A DNA stretch of 64,000 nucleotides, from positions 16,038,714-16,102,713 of the forward strand of contig CAIIXF020000007.1 of the NCBI GenBank assembly GCA_903813345.2, written 5' to 3'. The notes beneath the pieces were generated by a model. That model made no database searches. It was not told the DNA's origin and saw only the letters and a program-made list of their open reading frames with translations. Source of the stretch: Owenia fusiformis (Eukaryota; Annelida; Polychaeta; Sabellida; Oweniidae). The position numbers were made by a program, and so were the translations under genes. Positions 25,401-40,400 of the stretch are shown piece after piece (the stretch's first letter is position 1; the number at the start of each line of letters is the position of its first letter).

Positions 25401-28400
25401 TGAATTTCAACTTTGTTGGACGAATAAATCCATTCAGAAATGAATTTCTAATCTGGGTTATATAAGAAACATATACTTACTATCTAGGGCCCCTACAGGA
25501 GTCATATTGGTTGGCTGATGTGGAGGAACAGTTGTCATTGCTGCATCAAGGATCACCCAGTAGTTGGGTAGTGTTGCCTTGCGAGTTGGTGGCTTAGTAA
25601 CAGTTGTCATGGTGATGTTCTGTACTTCCCCACATGTCATTCCAGTCCAACCAGGATCACAGAAACATTCAAGAGTGTTTGTGCAGACCTAAAAAAGAAA
25701 GATGGAAAAATAAGTGAAATGAGTTTTTGGAAATACAATGTTTTATCTGAGGTGAAGAGCCCAGATAATCAGGAAAAATAAATAGAAATAAATTATGTAT
25801 GAAATGTCATTAAAAAGATATATAAAGAATATCTAATAATGCTTTCAATGGTTGCGATTTGAAAGACCCATGAAGTGAAGTTATTTCTCTCAATAGATAG
25901 AATATAGTCAAACACGAAAGTTTTGCTTACAAGTAGTTAGAATTTTCTGAGCATGGTGCAAACTATTCAATTTTCATGCTTTTCTCAAATGGGCATGAAT
26001 TTTCAATTACAGTAGATGTTGTGCATGCAGGATATTCTTGATATTCTTAAAATTATCAGCTGGCTACAACAACAATGCTTATGAGATCACTAACTATGAT
26101 CATTCATAGACATATAATATGATAACTCACTCCTCTCCCAGAACATGTTTCATTGTTGCTACCAGTTGGGCACTCCTCTGCTGTAAAGACCAGGGTGGCA
26201 TCTGTGCAGACCTGGTTCATACAAACCATGCCCTCCCCACACTTTGTACCATCCTCCACTAGACCCTGAACACTCAGACTCTCAGATATTGGACCATTCA
26301 TCACCCTAAATAAAAGAAATATGTATTGATGAAATGTTTCACATAAGTTTTTAGCGACATGTGATTTATATAATGGTATAGCATAAGGATTTCACAAGAA
26401 GATTTCAATGTATAGAATAGGCGACTTTGTGTGGATGAATAACATTGACTTACTTGCACTGGAATTCTTTACCATCAGCGCCAAATCTTGTGTCAGAGAA
26501 TGAAGTATGTGACCCCCAGGCTGGGTACTTGTCACCGCCCTGACAGTGCAACATCCCACACCCCACATTCCTGAAAACAAATGTTAAGATTCCTCCTTGT
26601 ATTTCTGATATAGTGGGGTTGCTTTCCAGCTACACTGATAAACAGTGCACCTATTTTGATGATTTGAACACAATGTTGTCAAAATGTTCTAGTCAAATCA
26701 CTCATCATTGATCAGTATTAGGAAACACCATCACGTTCTTTCCATATGCCATTTCTGAGAAGATGGCAACGGATATTACATTTACCAGCTACTAATCAGT
26801 GAACCAGCTATCTTACTCTTGACTGAATGTCTGGCATCTGACAGTTTATCCTGATTTTGTCTTATTATCTGTACAATCTTGAAGACAATTTGTTTGTTAC
26901 ACCTACCGTATATCGCAGTGGATCTTTTGATTGGTTTTCATGTCAATCCCACAATGCCCCATTAGGGTTCCTGTTGGGTTGTGTCGCTCATAACATTTGA
27001 CGTCAGAATTGTCAGCCTCTGCGAACAGTAAAAAGTCAATAGAAACACACATGGATTAAATTATTCAAAGGTCAGTAAGATTTTGAATTACTTTTTTAAA
27101 AGAATCACACAATGGGTTAATCATTTTGACCCATTTGTGAAAAAAGTGTTCAAACAATATTTCTATACAAAAATCAGGCTTTTGTTAGTTTTAGTCAAAC
27201 AGCTTTAAGCTAGAGAGATATTGTATGAGTTATTATTATACTTGTATAGATTCCTTAAAATACCTTCTACCATTTTCTATATCTGTTGTAGCCTAAGTAT
27301 ACACTGAAAATGTTAACAAAAGTCAGTATAACATACCAGAACCCCAAGTCTTCTGGCACTGGTTGCTGTGTGACCTACACTGCCCTCTATAGCAGTACCC
27401 ATCATTACTAGAGCACATCTGGCCATCTTGCTTGTATGAGTTCCCGGGACAATATCCACTTCTTCCATCACAGAATTCAGGCACGTCACATTCCGATGAT
27501 TTTGCACGACACTCATAAGCCCGGCTAAGAACCTGAAGGTTAGATAAGAAATAATGTACTATGTTCTCATTGTCGGCATTGATGAAATAAGCAACAGCAA
27601 ATCTAAGCTTTGTGTAATCAGCTAAGATAAGTTTAGTCAGAATGGGTTAAAGATAAGTTTCCTGCTATTTTGGTGATTTAGGGCATTTCACAGCTATTTT
27701 CCTCCCTTTTACAACTTATATTTGAAAATAAGTAAGTTGAACATAACAATTTGAAGTTCATTATTTGATCAAATGTATCAATTATCTACTCTTGAACCTT
27801 GGTGATGTAATCAGGCATTATACATATTAAACATATATGACAAGGCATTAATATGCAAAATGCCACCACCAGACATTTTCTACCGACACCCAATGGCAGA
27901 CACCAACTGCCACCCATCAAATGCTGAACACCATCCTCAAAATAGCTGAGGACTATAACAATATGTCACCACAAAATGATATCCACTTTTAGAACTGAAA
28001 ATGGTCCTTACTGTGCAATTATGGCAGCATGGACCACTACGACATGTGGAGTAGGACTTAAGAAGACAAGTGGAGGCATCACAACATGGATCTATGGAGT
28101 CACACTCCTACAAGCAAAAAGTATATTAACATTTATTTATTTATGTGACCAACTTTTTGGTACTAAGGTATGAGTAATAAAATTTATTTCAAAGCATCTT
28201 GGAGTAGCAACTAAATTAAGCAAATTTCAAAAAATGGGCAAAACAGAAATCGAACATTTGGAGATATGCTGGATGATTCCAATCCAAAAATGAACACCAA
28301 TGGAGGTGATATTTATTGAAAGGATTATGAATTAAGATTCATAAAATGCAAAGTTGTTCTTTAATACTGGCATAGTTATATTGCAAGATAATTAAAAAAA

Positions 28401-31400
28401 ACATGAATCTGAAATATGTTGAATCAGGTCTCTGAAAGATCCAGAGTAGAAATATAAGAGTTAAAGTTACATACATCTTGTGTTGTACAGTCACATTCTT
28501 CTCCCCTCTCCACTTCTCCATTACCGCACTCCTGTCTGAATGATTCCTAGAAAAGTAAAACAATAATTTATTACTTTCTGTTCTGCTAACTATTTCCAAA
28601 ACAACTGATTATTTTAGAGTATGACTTTCAATTGCAAGAATGCAAAAATATGACACTAAGACTGTGGAGCTGAGACTTAATAGATGGACATTTGGTTGAA
28701 CATATTTTTCAATAGACACATTCACACAGATACACTGGTCTGCTGGTGAGATGACTGATATACACTAACAATTCATTTTATTTCATTTCAGAACTTCAGG
28801 CAGTACAGTTGTTGCAGTGAAAAACCTATTTATGTATTATCCACATTACTGGAAATTTTGAAATAAATTTCTTTATATCACATTCTCTCTTATACAAGGG
28901 ACATACCTTCTTAGGGGTGTCATAGAGACAGAATGTCAAGCCTGTCTCTACTGCTAGCTTCCAGTGCTCCTTACTACATGAAGAGAACATACGAGGAGAG
29001 TGGCTGCTTTCACCTCTGTAATATCAATACACAAAGTCAATCTATTTATAAGCAGAACACAACAAGTTCAATCAACAGAATCACCTTCACTACTTTCAAC
29101 AAGAATAGGATATATTTCCATGGTTGCAATAAATGTTCTCATTGGATAGAAGAACAAAAAAGATGGTTGTAGATTTTAATATATACTCCTATGTTGTCTC
29201 CATTAGAATATTGTGTAATTTGAACATAAAGTTATTAAAAGTCATTTATACATAAAATTCATATCATATTCAAATTTCTTACTTGATGTTTCCAGACATA
29301 AAACATCCAGATTGATCATCACAATGACATGCCGCATCATCGTCTTGGATACCCAAATTGTGACCAATCAGATGTGTCAGAGTGCCTGCTAACTGTTGAG
29401 GTTCGTGAATATTAGAATCCTAAAAATTTAAAATTTCTAAAGTTGATTTGTCATTTTTAGATTTTGTAAATGTGCATTTTGATATCAAATTATGTCTATT
29501 GTGAATCACTTTGCAATATCTTTAGGATTAGGTGTAAACATTTGTAAACTTGATTAATTTGATGATTTCGGATTGAATAATTGCAGGATGTTGATTGGTT
29601 ACCTGGCTGACAGCTACAGCTCTATCTGTACACACAGAATCTGGTATTGCCATGCCAACATCATCACCTAGGAACTCTCTACCACTGAAACACAATAAGA
29701 GAACGCTACACAAAGAACAGTATTGTTTAATTCAGAGACTAAATTAATATTTCAATGTTGTCCAAAAAATACTTCCACTGAGCCATCACTCTCCCAAACA
29801 GGCTAGTGAACAGTTATTGAATTTTTTCAAAGAAGCTCCTTTTAAAATGCTGATAATTTTAAAAGTAGGCAAGGTTTTTACTTTGGACTATTCATAATGC
29901 GTAAACTTTATCTGATTTTAAATAATGTAAAATGATTATTCATATGAGCTACTTTTGATGGACAAACAAAATGAGGGATGACAATCGGATATGGTTATTT
30001 GGAGTTATATCGCAAAACAATTCCAAAATATTTCATATGGTAAGAAGGGTATGACATTTATACTTACGTGACAAAGTGGGCTATATCATACTTTACAAGG
30101 CCAGATAGCTTCTTTTTATAGTCAAGGAAGTTGTGAAGAACCTCTCTGATCCTAGTCGTAACAGACATCTGGTTTTCCTTGTTCCACATTTCTACATATA
30201 CCAGTGCTATACGTGTATTCATTTGCTTGAAGTACTGCAAACATAACATTAACATGGTCTAATTATTTTTCATTCAGAGCATTCATCTATAAGTAAGACA
30301 ATTTTTGCATTCAACTGAAATCTTGTGTTTCCTCTTAGAATATCACAATGAAAATGTAATTGTTATGTAATACATAGTCGTGCATAAAGCCCTTGTGTAT
30401 TTGTTAATACGTAGTTATGCATTATGCCCATGTGTAGCCCTAACCCCAAATATACTTACCATATCTAATATGTTGGCTACTTGCACTGTATATTCAAGCA
30501 GCTCTTCTTGGCTAGAATTCCTATTGGTGTACTGAAATAGAAAAGTTATAAGGTTAACCTTCTATACTTTAAGTGAAGCATATTTGTTCAGATTGATAAT
30601 ACATTTTTAAATCTATATTTATTCATTTAAGAAGGCATTGACATGCAAAATAAAATTGTTTTTAGGGTACAGGTTGGTACATAACTACATGAACTTCATG
30701 AAAATTCTAATATGACATTAAGATCTTACCATATCATGATCCATGACAAGAGCCAGCTTTATATGTTTAACTTCGTCAGATGTTTCACGAGTTAACTACA
30801 AATAAGCAAAACATTATGATTATATTAATAAAAGAGAACACAATCTATTACCTTAAGTCTCACTGTTTTGGACTGACATTTTTCAAATTTTGTCCAGGAT
30901 TTGGGCAACCATTTTCCCAAACCAACAAAGTTTATTCCTAGCTAATTGGAGTACCTTTAACTTAACAACCTCATAACTACTAAACTGTATAATGTGAATG
31001 CAACAAATACCATTATGTTTCTTAAAGAAAGATTAAAAAGCAGACTTACCCTTTTGTTCATATTGTTTTTCTTGAGGATCCTTAAGTAATCATATTCATG
31101 TAGTTTACTGTAGGGAGCCCAGAAGCCAGTGGCAGTATTGGCTGGAGATGCATTAATAAAATTTTTTAAAGATACCACTATTTCTATCTATATAGTACCC
31201 CACACACAATTTTGTCGCCTACTTTGATGTGTTGTAGAAAAGTATCCAATAAGAGTTTTCTCATGAAATTTGGCATACATTAAATTAAAACAATTTGTGA
31301 CACTCTAATTTTTTTGTTTGGGGTTATATGACTTCACCACAATTTGACTTCGGTTTCTAAATTGCTACGCATTTACAGATTTGACCTAAATTAAGCTAAA

Positions 31401-34400
31401 TTTTGAAACAATTTGTAACAAATTGATTACAAAAAAAATTTGAATATTCTGGTCAATCCTATCCTATTAAACACCATCATAATCCACATGTAAAAGAACA
31501 ACTGAACCAAACAGGAGTGACTGTTATAATGTTACAATGTTATGATGTTACCCCTGAAAGTTCACATGTTTAATCCATGTGAATCATTTCCAACAAAAGG
31601 TAAGCTGTCGGTGGCCACCTGTGAGGTATTGGGCGAATATGGCCTCCCGATAGTAGGCCAATGAAAAATTGAGTGCAAGCTCACTGTTGATAATGCCCTA
31701 AACAAAATACAACTATTTTCTTGAGATTTTTATGAGATGCAAGCTACTGGAAAGGATTTTTTATCGAGTGAGGCAGTAGGAAATGCTGTAGTGGCAGGAT
31801 AGGATAGAAATCCAAGCAAGGATGTGTTTCTGTGCCCTGATAAACCCTTTTAGACTTCAAACCAACAAATCACATGATACATGCACCTGTCTATGTATTG
31901 AAAGTATTAAAAGGGGTCTTCACTCTTAAACAATAATAAAACCAAACTTACAATATTCCTGTTTAGGAGTTTAACATCTCCAAAACATAGTAACAATATC
32001 TTAAGAGAACAGACAAACCATATGTAATGCAATAAGTTTGTAATCAAAATGTAATCAAAATGATTTAAACTCTCTTTAAAGCTGCAAAACTGGAAATTTT
32101 CGTCGACTTTTGTTGAAACATGATAATTTTAAAATTGCTTGGTTTTCGTCAATATTACTTAAATTTCCAAATAAAAAAATTTGAGTGTCACAAAATGTTT
32201 CAAGTTTAAGTGTGGCGAATTTTATAAGCAAACTCTTTTTTGATATTTTTCTACAATACATCAAAGTAGGCGACAAAATTGTGTGTGGGGTACTATGTAT
32301 GTAAGAAATTTTGAGAAGGATTCCTCAACAATAATTGTATTACGGTGTACATCTTCAACATTTAGCTTTGGAAAAGAAAGAAAAATAATTTTCTGATATT
32401 ACATGTAAAGTTGATAAGGCTGCACTAGACATGTAACTATAGTACATGTACTTTGAAGTTAATTCTGGGAAGATTTTGACTGTTTTGATGATGGTGAAAC
32501 AACCATTCATATGAGGCATATACCAGTCAAATGCTCCGTTGAATATCTAAGTAATGGGAGATGATAAAGTAGAAATATTAACTTACCACAGTGGCGTTTC
32601 TTTGATGGTGAAGTTCTGAAGACAACATGAGGATGATGTAGCTAGAAATAAAAATATTCTGAATAAACAAGATTTCCTTTGATTTTAAAGCAAGCAAAAT
32701 CAACGAGATAAGATGTGTGAAATCTTTGCTGTGGTTAAATATTATCTCCAAAGAAAACTTCAATCCAAATATTCCTTTCAGCCACTTGTGAAAAAAGGCT
32801 TTAGGTTGATGTAGAATCCAAGCTAACCTTTGGGATTAACAAGCTAACCACATTTTTGTAACTTGTTTTGAAATATAATATCATCTGGGTTGCATAATCA
32901 GATCGGAAATTCCCCAATAGTCTTCTTTGATTTAAGCTGGGTGGAGTGCTACATTGAAACTTTAAAGGTACCATATAAAGTTTAAACCACTTTATATTAT
33001 ATACTGTCTTACACAAAAAAGGTCTTTCAAAAAAGTTTCTATTAGTATTTCCAAATTTAGTCATGAAAAGTCATACTTGAATAATTGAACTTATATTTTC
33101 AAACTTTGCATTGGGCCTTTAAAACTTGAATGGAAGACTGCTATGTATTCAACTTACTGTGTCTCTCCCACTTGGTAGAGGTAGAATGATGAAGGTCTCA
33201 TCATCAATCTGAAGGAGGCCTCTGATTCCCTTACATGTACTCAATGCTACATGGGATATATTAACCTTCTTCACTTTACCATGGTAGTAACAATGCTCAA
33301 CTCCCTAGAAATACACAGAGTAGATATATGTACATTAAACATAGTTACTGTAACGTGAGGTTTGGAATATTGGGTTTATCAAAAGGGAAATATTTATCTT
33401 ATCAAGGGGCAGAATAGCATGGTTTACCCCCTCCCTGGCTGAAATGGGAAAATATAGAATAGCTAGCACCTGTATGATATACCATATATTTTCAGTTAAT
33501 CTCCTACTAATATCTGTGATACATAATTAGTATGAGATATAAATCACATGAAGAATTCGCTCGAGTAAATACAGTATAGAAATCTGAGTATGAAAATATT
33601 ACCTCAAATTTTTGGCAGGAAAGTTACCTTTTCAGTATTTGTTTCAAAAGTACCATAACATTTAATATGCAAATATAACCAAGAAGCTTTTTCAATAAAT
33701 AATCAACATTTCTGTTATCGGGCATTTTAAGAATATCTGAATATTGATTTTTTAGATATATACTGATATAATTCTGTTTTTTAGTTTTCACTTTAAAGGA
33801 AAGGGAAGAAAATATTTGAGGCTTTAGTTTGACAGAAATAATATCCAGTGTCTGTTAGTTCTAATACTTGAGGATTTTGACTTGACAAAAAAAGAGACCA
33901 GTTGGGTCGGAAATCTTTAAAAGGCTATGCCCCCGCCTCCCCCCCCAAATAGCATTGGGCATGACAAGGGATCTACCAATAGGAATGTGTTCAAGCCTGA
34001 AACAGACAAAGCCATACTCCTTTACCAGTTTGATTTTCAACCTTCGTAATCCAAGATGGACAAAGACTGGAGAGTTGATTCCTTGCCAAGTTGCAGAGGT
34101 GATATGTAAACATTACAGATGGATCAGTTCTTGTTTGATTCTCATTAGCCATTGATCTATATACCAGCCCATTCTCTAGATATCACTCTAACTACAATTT
34201 CCCTACATCTTTTCTCTGGCAAATGCAATAAAATATCAGAAAATCTTTGATTTTCATTCAATTAGATATGTATACATCATGTTGTTTAGTTCGTTCCATG
34301 CTAATTCCACTCTTCTAAATCTACTTGTATTTATCACTAAAGCTTCACTGTATTTCCATGTCAAGGAAAGCACCTGTATTTCACCAGTAGCTAGGCAGTA

Positions 34401-37400
34401 TGTGGAGTTATCCCAGACCCCTAGCTTTGATCTATTCCTGAGCCATATCAACAACTGAGAGGCAGAAAGATAACAAGCTCTTCCTACCCTTTATAAGACC
34501 CGAACTTCACTTCTACTCTATAAATCAGAGATTATTCTTTGAGCTACATGCAAACGTAATATACATGTACATGATAGTCATAAAATCATAAAATGACATT
34601 TTCTGCCTATCAGAAGCTAACATACCCATGAAACATTTGAGATCATTAAGATATGACAAACACTAGCCTTGCCCAAGTCAGTCTCTTTTACTTATCTTGA
34701 TTTCTATTAACACCAAAACTGTAAAAATCATCTGCAAATATCAGAGGGTAGGATACTTAAGTAACGGGGATTTAGGGTAAGCTCTTGCCAGCTGACCCCA
34801 ACTATAAATCTCACCCTGCCACCCTATCTTCTTAAAACTGCCACAGACAAACAGGGATTAGAGCCATTACTAATTATTAGCACATTAATTAGCAAAGAAC
34901 TTATGTACATCATTTTGCAGAAATCTAAATCTTCGTACCTAAAGTTTGTAAACTGAAAACTGCAACTGACTAAAGTAACTGAAAGGGGAAGTGAAGAAAT
35001 TATGTTTTTCTTCCACTGAAGTCTCTGACATTTTAACCTGTTTATATAAACCATGTCTCAACTTCAGGTAAACTTTAAATATGGTGAAGTTTATCTTGAT
35101 AGTTGGTCATACTTTCTTCACAAACTAATGATCATGATAATGGAGAATAAACCCCCCCCTCCCCCAATTGTGAGGAAGGTGTGTTGTTGTAAGTTAGTAC
35201 ACGGTTGTTTTATCAAAGGGTTTAATGTAAGACTATTTAATTTCATTACTGTACATGTATTCAGCTCTCCAAATAAAATCCTGATCTGTAGAATGTGCTA
35301 TTAATGCAGTTCCACATCTGGGCTTATTTTTCACTTGATATGAGTTGTTTGCATTTCTAAATAACAGAAATAATTCAGAAAATCACCTCATAACTCACAA
35401 GACAAGTAGGAGTTATTAGAAACTCTTCATCAGACATGAGAGAAAAATGGCAGCACTTGTTACAGTTCCCCAAGATATGAGCCTCTATAGCTCCTATCTT
35501 CTAAATTACATTCACCTGTGTTCACCTTACCTAACTATATTTTAGCAAAATACCATCCTTTATATCATTAATCATAAAAACACATTGTGCCTGCCAAAAT
35601 CGTGTGGGTGAGTCAAAATAATTGGCACGATTTCCCCGTCACCATTATTCAAATTTTTTTGTTTTTTGAACAGTTGGAACAGCAAAGTGATTTCATTTTT
35701 ATTTATGAACTAAAAAGCAAACCCATTTAGACCCATCAGGTTTTTTAGGTCTCCACTTTGTATAACAAAATTTTTGCAAATTGAGGGGGACTGGTAGGGT
35801 CCCAGAGACATGAATTTATTAGTTTAGTACATGTAAAGTTAAGCTTCTAAAATAATAACACTGAACTGTTGAAAGCTCCCCTTACTCATATATATTTTTC
35901 AGGTTAACATGTTTTCAAAAGATTCTATTTATTTATCTATCACAAATGTGATTGCCTCTCAGCTATTCTGATAGGTCAAGGTAATTATTCAGACAGGGAA
36001 TTGAACATAAATAAATGAGCATGAAGATTAGACAGGGAAATTAGATAACTAACAACATATGTGAGGTACTTATGAGTTTATGAATTATTTACAACATTCT
36101 GAAATTATGAGGACAGAATTTCTACCTGATAACTTTCATTGTTTTTGAATCACAAATATAAGTAGCGTAGATACTCTTAAGTGGAACACATCTGTAAGTG
36201 GAACACCAGGTGGCACAGGTTTTTTAAAAGTCATGCGGCCTACTGACTTCATGTTAATGAACCTCTGTAAGTAGAACACCTCACAAGTGGAACACTTTTT
36301 TCGTGGTCCCAAGGACATTCCATGAACACACTACTGTATGACATTTATTATGTTTTGCCAGATAATCCCTTATAGTGACTAACTCAACATTAATAAGACT
36401 AAAAGCTCCATATAAGCAGAAATGAACACTATCTCATTAATTCTCCAGAATTCAGTGTCATAATATTAGAGGTAATACCATTAACACTGCCTGTGTTGTG
36501 TTACTATGCGCAATCTATTATAATTAGATGATGCTATATTGCTTAATGAGAACAGGCTGATGAGTCATTCCTCATAGAAGCAGAAGAGATGGTGAATAAA
36601 ACTGTTCCATCATCATATGAGGACAAAAATCAATAATAGCAATCTTAGATTTAATACACACATCTATTTCTCAACATACGAGGGATATGGAATAGAATAA
36701 CAAAATTGTTTCAGCTTTCAAATCTACACGGTTCAATTTCCTTCAGTAAACTTCAGTAATAGTTTCTAAATCAATCAAACGGCTTCAAAGGAAGGTTGAA
36801 ACCCTGAGTAATGTTGATAAATGGAATTATAGTAGACCTCTGAACATGTGGCAATACTAATCCTCTTTTTCATTTCAATTAAGGAAATGTTCCAAGTAAG
36901 GTTTAAAAGGATCAATGTTAAATATATCAAAATCCAGTGACTAGTAAAGTAATTGGTGGATAAAGCTAATTTTCGAACTATTGAAAAGGGTTAAAATTTA
37001 TATTATATTATAAATGTCCAAAATGTGTATGTACAAAATAAATATCTATGCCTCATATGTTTCTTAACTGGGGGCTTACTATATTCAAATGTTTATCATG
37101 CTGTCTAAATGCTGTCAAAATTCTCTACTGGGTACAAAGTGATATTCAAATCCTCCAACTGGATGCCAGGGTTTTGTCTTACTGGTAGCCAGTTGGAGCA
37201 TCCTGCTAGGAAACCAAAGAAAACCACTAAAAACACGAAGCATTAATAATGATGACCTTTACCAGTTCTTTTCAGACCAAACAAACCCATATGTCCATTT
37301 AGATAACACATTCCCTGAAATACCTTTATAGTCTGTTTTTTTATTCTTAAATTCTGTTTCTATAGTTACTTATCTGTGTATCCGGCAGGGTTTGTAACAA

Positions 37401-40400
37401 GTTGAAAAGGATGTTCAGAGTTATTCCAAGTTAATGCTTAACATAGAAACAACAGAATGGATGTACAGTTATCTTATCCATTGTGAGCACCCATTAAATC
37501 TGCCGAAAATGTTCATATTTTAAAGTTTTAGTGCATGAAAGATATTTTTAGTATGGAAAAGTCATTAATGTTGCTCCTGAATTGTTCAACAGAGAAAGGA
37601 TTTACTATTAGAGACATGTCTCCATATACAAGTTTTGCTGTTTTGCGGTATTTGATTTTTTCACTTGTAATCTGATTTATAAAGGCACTAAATGTAGAAT
37701 GAGACATTCACCAGAAGCTTCATACTGACTGCTCTGATAAATAAAAAATAAATCAACAATTTACATCAAATGTTGCATTTACAGTTGACTTCATCATTAA
37801 ATTGAAATGCAAGAAAATCACACGCTTGATCCTCAAAAAGTCTTGATAGATGAAATGATGAGAAAATCAAATCGAGTATCCCAAAGTAGACGAAATTGAT
37901 GAATATGTAGAGTTTGGTTCACTATATATTTTTGTAAACAGTCTGTTTTGCTTCTTTCAAATGTTGTCCTTTGTATATTATCTCAGAAAATGTGTCATAT
38001 AACCAATGACAAAGTGATATTTAAGCACAGATTGACTTCATTCAGTTCTACTTCAGTTAAACACGTCTGGAGGCATTGGCAAGCCATACACATCTATCTT
38101 AATTATGACAGCAAAAAGTTCCTACTGACACTAATTACCCTACATTTATCTGTAGATAGAATAAAATATATGATGGAGATTTCATAATGTTAGTGATGTT
38201 TATATACACAAGGCAAAAAGGACCCAACGTCTTTTTCCAACTTAACTTAACTAATCTGAGATATTTATATTAAATGTTCCGGAATATAGCAACAATTTAC
38301 TAACCATAACATTTAAATTCTGGATATAATTTACTTTAAGATCAATAGTCTCTAAAGAGTCCAACCAACATATTGAGTTTATATATAAGGAATGCTATGA
38401 AAACAGCAAAAACAAGAACTATCAATATTTCACATCATCCTCAATTGTAATATTGCAAAGATCTGTTTTTAAAAATGCACAATTTATGATTAAAAGTACT
38501 TAAATTACCTTTTATTAGAAATTCAAAAATAATTTGAAAGATAAGTCTTTCCACAAATGTCACATAGCTGAGAAAATCAAGTTAAGATTTGACCATTTTA
38601 GACAAAAATGCATTTTCAAATTGTCTTAGAGAGTGACCAGATCAGCTTGACCTTCAATTTGTAACACATGTAATATATTTCATTCCAAATATGGAAAGTG
38701 TAAAAATAGAGCTGTCAATCAAATGTTGAAGTATTTCAATGAAACAGAATTTAAAGCTGATAGGAAGAATTGCCTTTCCATATCAGAAGATTAGGACTTG
38801 GAAAAGTGAACTTAAAATAATATAGTTAGATGAACACATTGAATATAGGTTATAGTGACCTTTGTGTAATAAAATAAATCATATAATTATATTTTTAGCA
38901 AAATGTGATAAATTGCAAGGCATAGGAATGTGATTAACACAATGATTATGGTAATGCGTTTAACCATAATGTGTTTCTTGCATAAAAATTAGGTATCTCA
39001 TTTTCTAAAAGAATGATGTATGACATGTATGATTTGAAGCTATATCAATATATAGCTTTTCTATTGTTTTGGGTGTTCTATTACAAACATGAGTGAAATT
39101 CATTGGTTTTATGAAACTTCTTTTCTGGGTTTTTGAGTTATCAACCTTGGGAAAAATGACCTTGAAAACTGGTGTTAATACCCCAAATCCACTTTTATTT
39201 GGTACCTAAGATCAGATTTAACCATATTGCATCTCCTACTATTAAACATATTCATTCTGCCAATATAATGCCAACACACATAAATCAAAGTACTGGAGAA
39301 AACATATGATTTCCATATTCAAAATCCACTCTTATCAGTCGAAATGTTGAGGCATGCGCAGACCTTTATTTAGTGATATTTTCATTTCAAATATGGCGGC
39401 CAATCCGATGTCTGACGACCCTTACAAAGAATCTAGGCAGTTTGCATTTTTACCTCCTGTGAAATAACAAGTGGAATTTAGTAGTTGTTTTGTGTTTTAT
39501 TATCATTCTGCATCGTAATTCTATGTGATGTGGTGTTGAAATGTCAGCAGAAATACATATCCATACGATAATCGAGTGAATCAGATAACAGATTTTTCGA
39601 AAACCCGTCTCGTGCTAAGAGTGTAAAAACTTGTATTAACATGCTCAAAAGTGCCAATGTGCACATCAATGTCAAGCTAAATCAATGTTGTGTCTAAAAC
39701 AGGTACCCGATCTACTCAAAACAGCTTGTCATTGACGTATACAGGCTTAGCAAACACGGCGAAATGACCTGAATCTTGGAATTTCGTTCAAGAGCTAGTA
39801 ATGTTTGCTCCGGTCTTCGTCATAAGTGTTCATCAGACTTCACGCATGCGCAGGAGAAAAACCATCAACCAATAAGGTTTATAAATCAATTTTGCGCATG
39901 CGCCTTACAACGGTAAACAAATTCGTATTTATAAACGAACCAGTTTGAGATAACCCGATATCAGTCGGAGAAATCTGACGATCTACGAAACTCACTTCAA
40001 AAAATCAAATGCGGACTGACGGCGTATTCTACTATGTTTGGATCTAAGATTTTCAGTATAGATAAAGTCTTTTATGATCTTTCGAATGAGGTAAGTCTCT
40101 AGTTCGAAAGACAATCGTATCAACTTGAACAAAAGTTGAGTTTTGACGAAAAATTTTAACATGCGCAGAAGTCCCATTTTCGTTGTACCATATTGACTGT
40201 TATTATATCATACTGGATGTAAGGCAATACCAGTCTGTGTTTATAGAGAAAATCAAGTCTGGTACGGTAGTAAACATGATATTACAAAGATGTAAAAAAC
40301 ATCCATAATGTACTAATATCTGAATATCATGCTACGCTTGGTAATTACATCAGAGCTCAGCTTCTGCAATACAATTAGTGAAATTCCCAGTAGTCGTTCC

